A DNA stretch of 35,821 nt. It comes from Roseococcus sp. (lineage in GTDB: Bacteria; Pseudomonadota; Alphaproteobacteria; Acetobacterales; Acetobacteraceae). The notes beneath the pieces were generated by a model, which saw only the letters and a program-made list of their open reading frames with translations, did no database searches and had not been told where the DNA came from. This document shows, one piece after another, positions 31,939-35,821 of this stretch. A program made the translations under genes and the position numbers. Within the stretch, counting starts at the first letter, position 1. Each line of letters starts with the position of its first letter. The stretch spans positions 1-35,821 of the forward strand of contig NZ_JAIEQY010000020.1 in NCBI RefSeq assembly GCF_019747315.1. Reading direction: 5' to 3'.

Positions 31939-33345
31939 ATGGACAGCCTGCCGACCGAGCTCGCCACCCGCACGCCCATTTCCTTGCAGCTTGGCGAATT
32001 CGCCACCGCGCTCCGCGTGGAGGAGATTCCCGCCGATGTGATGGACCAGGCCAAGCGCCACATGCTGGATGCCTTGGGCATCGCCATCGCCGCCTCGGGC
32101 TTCGATTACGCACGGCGCACCATCGGCGCGATCCATGGCCTGGCCGGCGTCGGCAGCCATCCGGTGATTGGCATGCCCTACCGCTTGCCGCTGCGCGATG
32201 CCGTGATGATGAACGGCGCGCTGATCCATGGCCTGGATTATGACGACACGCATTCGGACGCCATTGTCCATGCCTCCTCCAGCACGGTGCCCACCGCGCT
32301 GCACATGGCGCGCGAGCATGGCGCGAGCGGCGCCGAGGCACTGCTGGCCTATATCATCGGCGTCGAGGCCGCCTCGCGCATTGGAGCCGCCGCGCAAGGC
32401 GGCTTCCACCAGGTGGGCTTCCACCCGACCGGCATGGTCGGCGCATTCGGCTGCGCGCTGACGGCCGGGCGCCTCGCCGGTGCCACTGCGGCGCAGATCA
32501 GTGGGGCGCAGGGCATCCTGCTGTCCATGGCGGCTGGCTCCCTGGAATTCCTGGAGGATGGCTCCTGGACCAAGCGCATCCATCCGGGCTGGGCGGGCTT
32601 TGCGGCCATCACCGCAACGGCCCTTGCGCGCAACGACTTCAAGGCGCCGCCCGCCGCCTATGAAGGGCGCTTCGGCCTGTTCCGAAGCCATTTGCAGGAG
32701 AAGGCGCCGACGGATCTCTCGCGCTGCACCGAGCGCCTGGGTGAGCTGTGGGAGATGCGCAACAACGCGCTGAAGCCTTATCCTTGCTGCCACTTCAACC
32801 ACGTCTTCGCCGATGCGGCGCTCGCCTTGCGCGCGGCGCACGGGCTGCGGCCGGAGGAGATCAGGCAGATCACCATCCGCATCCATCCGGGCCAGGTGAA
32901 GGTGGTCTGCGAGCCCGAGGCGGCGAAGAAGGTGCCGGCCAATTCCTATGACGCGCAGTTCAGCGCGCATTACGCCGTCGCCTCCTGCCTGCTGCGCGGC
33001 CGCCTCTCGCTGGATGAGCTGGAGGAGGAGATGATCCGCGATCCCCGCGCGCTCGAACTCTGCGCGCGCACCAGCTACGAGACGGACGCCACGCTGAATT
33101 TCCCGCGCTATTACGGCGGCGAGCTGGTGATCGAGACCACGGATGGCCGCGTGCTGCGCCACCGCGAGGAGATGAACCGCGGCTCCGACGGCAATCCGCT
33201 GACCATGGCCGATGTCGAGCGGAAGTTCATGGAGAATGCGGGCCGCCAGGTCTCGGCCACGCAGGCGCGGCGCGTCCTTGATCTTGTCATGAACCTCGAT
33301 GCGGCGTCCGATGTGATGGCGCTGACCGAGGCGCTGAATGGTTGA
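31939..33345 (+). CDS. MmgE/PrpD-family protein
   Basis: A 468-residue protein. ATG 31939 has GGGAG 9 bases upstream; a longer open frame from 31360 is antisense to the CitE-like gene and not coding. Family marks are KRHMLDALGIAIAAS, ALIHGLDYDDTH, FHPTGMVGAFG, and NALKPYPCCHFNH. The family includes 2-methylcitrate dehydratase, cis-aconitate decarboxylase and iminodisuccinate epimerase, so it may dehydrate, decarboxylate or epimerise a carboxylic acid. It lies 12 bases before the flavin monooxygenase gene, so the two are probably transcribed together. Confidence 0.9.
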   Translation: MDSLPTELATRTPISLQLGEFATALRVEEIPADVMDQAKRHMLDALGIAIAASGFDYARRTIGAIHGLAGVGSHPVIGMPYRLPLRDAVMMNGALIHGLDYDDTHSDAIVHASSSTVPTALHMAREHGASGAEALLAYIIGVEAASRIGAAAQGGFHQVGFHPTGMVGAFGCALTAGRLAGATAAQISGAQGILLSMAAGSLEFLEDGSWTKRIHPGWAGFAAITATALARNDFKAPPAAYEGRFGLFRSHLQEKAPTDLSRCTERLGELWEMRNNALKPYPCCHFNHVFADAALALRAAHGLRPEEIRQITIRIHPGQVKVVCEPEAAKKVPANSYDAQFSAHYAVASCLLRGRLSLDELEEEMIRDPRALELCARTSYETDATLNFPRYYGGELVIETTDGRVLRHREEMNRGSDGNPLTMADVERKFMENAGRQVSATQARRVLDLVMNLDAASDVMALTEALNG

Positions 33346-33357
33346 GGAAACGAAGTG

Positions 33358-34728
33358 ATGTCACGACGCGGCGAAATGGCCATGGTCGCCTTTCTCCAGG
33401 CGCAGAACTGCTCGAATTATCCGGGGTCCTGGCGGCACCCGGAGACGATGCAGGATTTCCTTTCGCCGAAATATTACCAGCGCATCGCCCGCAACCTGGA
33501 GGATGGCCGTTTCCACATGGCCTTCTTCGATGACCGGCTGGCCCTGCCGGACATCCTGGGCCATGACCACGCGCAGGCGGTGACCAACGGCATCCGCGTG
33601 GTCAAGCTGGACCTGATTTCCATCCTGACGGCGATGGGGCTGGCGACGGAAAAGCTCGGCCTCGGCGCCACCTATTCCACCACCTATTACGAGCCCTATC
33701 ACGTGGCCCGCGTCTTCGCGACGCTGGACCACATGCTGGGAGGGCGCGTCGCCTGGAACGTCGTCACCTCGCTGAACGACAGCGAGGCGCACAATATGGG
33801 CCGCGCCGAGCATCCGGCGCATGACCTGCGCTATGACCGCGCGGATGAGTTCATGGAAATCGTGCTCAGCCACTGGGATGCCTGGGGCGATGACGCGATC
33901 ATCAATGACCGCGCTTCCGGCATCTTCGCGGACCCGACCAAGGTGAAGCGCCTGAACCACCAGGGCCGGTGGTACCAGAGCCAGGGCACCTTCACCGTGC
34001 CGCGCACGCCGCAGGGCCGGCCGGTGCTGATCCAGGCCGGGCAGAGCGGGCGCGGCAAGGCCTTTGCCGCCTCCTGGGGCGACCTCATCTTCGTGATCTA
34101 CCCGAACCTCAAGGCGGGCCAGAAGGTCTATGCCGAGTTCAAGGCGCAGGTCGCGGCCTCCGGCCGGGATCCGGCCAAGGTGCGCGTCTGCCCCGCCGTC
34201 TATGCCATCATTGGCAACAGCAAGGACGAGGCGGCCGAGAAGCGCGCCTTGATCGAGAGCCTGGCCAAGCCGGTGGATGGGCTCGCGCTGCTCTCGGAGG
34301 TGCTGAACTACGACTTCGCCAGCAAGGGCATGGATGAGGCCTTCACCGATGACGAGCTGGCCGGCATCAAGGGCCTCCAGGCCATTCGTGATCGCGTGGT
34401 GAGCACCTCCGGCAAGCAGAACCCGACGCTGCGCGACTTCGTCGAGATCAGCGGGCGAGGCACCATCCGTGAGTTCCCCTGCTTCACCGGCACGGCGCAG
34501 AGCGTGGCCGACGAGATGCAGGAATGGTTCGAGAGCGAGGCCTGTGACGGCTTCGTCCTCGCCGCCACGCACATGCCGGGCGCCTACGAGGATTTCGTGC
34601 GCCTGGTCGTGCCGGAATTGCAGCGTCGCGGCGTGTTCCGGCGTGAGTTCAGCGGCACCACGCTGCGAGAGAATCTCGGCCTGCCGCGGGCAGCGCCGTT
34701 CGATTGGCAAAGGAACCCCGCCGCATGA
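33358..34728 (+). CDS. NtaA/SnaA/DszA-type FMN-dependent monooxygenase (bacterial luciferase superfamily)
   Basis: A 456-residue protein. ATG 33358 has GAGGAAA about 8-12 bases upstream; GTG 33355 is also possible. Typical segments are YQRIARNLEDGRFHMAFFDD, LGLGATYSTTYYEPYHVAR, GGRVAWNVVTSLNDSEAHN and PVLIQAGQSGRGKAFAA. The family uses FMNH2 from a separate reductase, absent here, to oxidise N- or S-containing compounds such as nitrilotriacetate, or alkyl sulfones. It is coupled to the next gene by ATGA at 34725. Together with the PrpD protein it suggests oxidation of an amino- or sulfur-containing polycarboxylate, which is inference. Confidence 0.9.
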   Translation: MSRRGEMAMVAFLQAQNCSNYPGSWRHPETMQDFLSPKYYQRIARNLEDGRFHMAFFDDRLALPDILGHDHAQAVTNGIRVVKLDLISILTAMGLATEKLGLGATYSTTYYEPYHVARVFATLDHMLGGRVAWNVVTSLNDSEAHNMGRAEHPAHDLRYDRADEFMEIVLSHWDAWGDDAIINDRASGIFADPTKVKRLNHQGRWYQSQGTFTVPRTPQGRPVLIQAGQSGRGKAFAASWGDLIFVIYPNLKAGQKVYAEFKAQVAASGRDPAKVRVCPAVYAIIGNSKDEAAEKRALIESLAKPVDGLALLSEVLNYDFASKGMDEAFTDDELAGIKGLQAIRDRVVSTSGKQNPTLRDFVEISGRGTIREFPCFTGTAQSVADEMQEWFESEACDGFVLAATHMPGAYEDFVRLVVPELQRRGVFRREFSGTTLRENLGLPRAAPFDWQRNPAA

Positions 34729-35699
34729 TCCATCGCCGTCACCTCCTCGCCGCGCCCGCTCTGGCGCTGGCCACGCCCGCCTTTGCGCAGGGCTACCCGA
34801 CGCGCCCGGTGCGCATCATCGTGCCCTTCCCGCCGGGCAACATGAGCGACCTGATTGCGCGTGTCCTGACCGAGGAAATGCAGACCCGGCACAATGTGCA
34901 GATCGTGGTGGACAACCGCGCGGGGGCCACGGGCGCAATCGGCGTGCAGGCGGTCACCAGCGCGCCGCCGGATGGGCATACGCTGCTGCTGACCAGCAAT
35001 TCGCCCGTCGCGGTGAATCCGGCGGTCACGCCCAACCTGCCCTTCGACGTGCTGCGCGACCTGGTGCCCATGTCGTTGATCGGCTGGACGGGCTTCCTGA
35101 TCGTGGTGCCGCCCGACCTGCCGGCGAACAACCTGGCCGAGCTGGTGGCGCTGATGCGGGCAAATCCCGGCCGGTACATCGCGGCCAATCCCGGGATGGG
35201 GACGGCGGGGCACCTGACGACGGAGATGTTCTCGCGCCTCGCCCGCGTGCCGATGGAGCAGGTGCCCTATCGCGGGTCGGCCCAGGCGCTGCTCGACCTC
35301 TCGGTCGGCCGCGTTCACTTCATGATTGATGCGATGACGAGTGCGACGCCGCAGGTGAATGGCGGCCGCGTGAAGGCGCTGGCGGTGCTGGCGCAGGCGC
35401 GCTCGCCCATCCTGCCCAATGTGCCGAGCATGCGCGAATCGGGCGTGCCGGAGGTGGTGGACTTCCAGAGCCTCGCCTGGGCGGGCCTCTTCGCGCCCGC
35501 GGGCACGCCGGCGGCGGTCACGCTCTACTGGAACCGCATCTTCAACGAGCTGCTGGCCGACGCCGCCTTCGTGCGGCGCCTGGCGCAGCAGAACGTCGAA
35601 GCCGCGCCGCCGGGCGGGCCCGAGCGGCTGGCGGACATCCTCCGGACCGACCTGGCCCGCTGGCAGCAGCTGGTGCGGGAGGCGAATATCCGGATCTGA
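34725..35699 (+). CDS. Bug/TctC-family periplasmic solute-binding protein (5 of 5)
   Basis: A 324-residue protein. ATG 34725 overlaps the monooxygenase stop (ATGA) and starts a signal peptide (MIHRRHLLAAPALALATPAFAQ). Motifs are RPVRIIVPFPPGNMSD (with GNMSD instead of the usual GGA(S/T)D), VDNRAGATGAIG and APPDGHTLLL. The loop change is in the ligand-contact region, so the ligand may differ from those of the four other Bug proteins. Its place in the operon suggests that it brings in the substrate of the PrpD/monooxygenase pathway. Confidence 0.93.
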   Translation: MIHRRHLLAAPALALATPAFAQGYPTRPVRIIVPFPPGNMSDLIARVLTEEMQTRHNVQIVVDNRAGATGAIGVQAVTSAPPDGHTLLLTSNSPVAVNPAVTPNLPFDVLRDLVPMSLIGWTGFLIVVPPDLPANNLAELVALMRANPGRYIAANPGMGTAGHLTTEMFSRLARVPMEQVPYRGSAQALLDLSVGRVHFMIDAMTSATPQVNGGRVKALAVLAQARSPILPNVPSMRESGVPEVVDFQSLAWAGLFAPAGTPAAVTLYWNRIFNELLADAAFVRRLAQQNVEAAPPGGPERLADILRTDLARWQQLVREANIRI

Positions 35700-35718
35700 G
35701 GGGGGCTTTACGGACCCG

Positions 35719-35746
35719 GCCGTGCCTCGCTAAAGGGCTGCACGGC
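35719..35746 (+). other. Hairpin directly abutting tRNA-Gln
   Basis: A 7-bp perfect stem GCCGTGC (35719-35725) and GCACGGC (35740-35746) around a 14-base loop, ending at the base before the tRNA. No T-tract. It may end the upstream operon or help processing of the tRNA 5' side. Confidence 0.4.
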
Positions 35747-35821
35747 TGGGGTGTAGCCAAGTGGTAAGGCAGCGGTTTTTGGTACCGCCATTCCTAGGTT
35801 CGAATCCTAGCACCCCAACCA
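35747..35821 (+). tRNA. tRNA-Gln (anticodon UUG)
   Basis: A complete 75-base cloverleaf. The acceptor stem TGGGGTG pairs with CACCCCA, followed by discriminator A and an encoded CCA (35819-35821). The anticodon stem GCGGT/ACCGC encloses the 7-base loop TTTTGGT, giving anticodon TTG (reads CAA and, by wobble, CAG). The T-arm contains GGTTCGAATCC. The window ends at the CCA. Confidence 0.96.

Noticed and set aside
30188..35699. The cluster as a standard 2-methylcitrate pathway
   Set aside because: No prpB or prpC is present, and the NtaA-type monooxygenase and CitE-type lyase do not belong to that pathway.

Overview
The window is very GC-rich (about 70% by eye) and gene-dense, with many ATGA or GTGA start/stop overlaps. 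An FnrN/FixK-type regulator, the ihfA-merR pair, a DUF2842 protein and many tripartite-tricarboxylate (Bug/TctC) binding proteins all point to an alphaproteobacterium. The Acetobacteraceae (Roseomonas-like) is the best guess. No plasmid, integrase, transposase or CRISPR signal was seen. All assignments come from reading translated sequence; no database search was run.

Layout. 1-2032: the end of a class III aminotransferase and an overlapping methyltransferase. 2037-6466: three Bug binding proteins mixed with an M35-type metallopeptidase and a polysaccharide deacetylase-like protein. 6467-10982: a surface-acylation locus with one MBOAT acyltransferase, one small membrane protein and three different SGNH hydrolases. 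11151-11836: ihfA and a MerR regulator. 11909-14827: a LOV-domain hybrid histidine kinase overlapping apt, then a DUF2842 membrane protein. 14968-16735: another Bug protein and an oxygen-sensing FNR-type regulator. 16826-20730: a four-gene phage tail-fibre-like operon on the minus strand, with no other phage genes around it. 20954-24637: a four-gene putrescine/spermidine ABC transporter. 24627-27462: CheZ and a chemoreceptor. 27465-30159: an HpaB-family monooxygenase, a divergent TetR regulator and an isochorismatase-family hydrolase. 30188-35699: a catabolic cluster (GntR regulator, CitE-like lyase, MmgE/PrpD protein, NtaA-like flavin monooxygenase, Bug binding protein). 35747-35821: tRNA-Gln(UUG).

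How the genes work together. The lifestyle looks like that of a motile soil or water heterotroph that scavenges organic acids and polyamines and senses light, oxygen and chemoattractants. The polyamine transporter is complete. The Bug proteins lack TctA/TctB partners here, so they must share membrane components encoded elsewhere. Two catabolic units carry their own regulators next to them.

The most striking element is upstream of the tail-fibre operon. A perfect alphaproteobacterial LexA box core (GTTC-N7-GTTC) fills the spacer of a recognisable promoter, so the isolated tail-fibre cassette looks SOS-controlled. Next in interest are the LOV hybrid kinase, the MBOAT/three-SGNH locus, and a 29-bp tandem duplication spanning the stop codon of one Bug gene.
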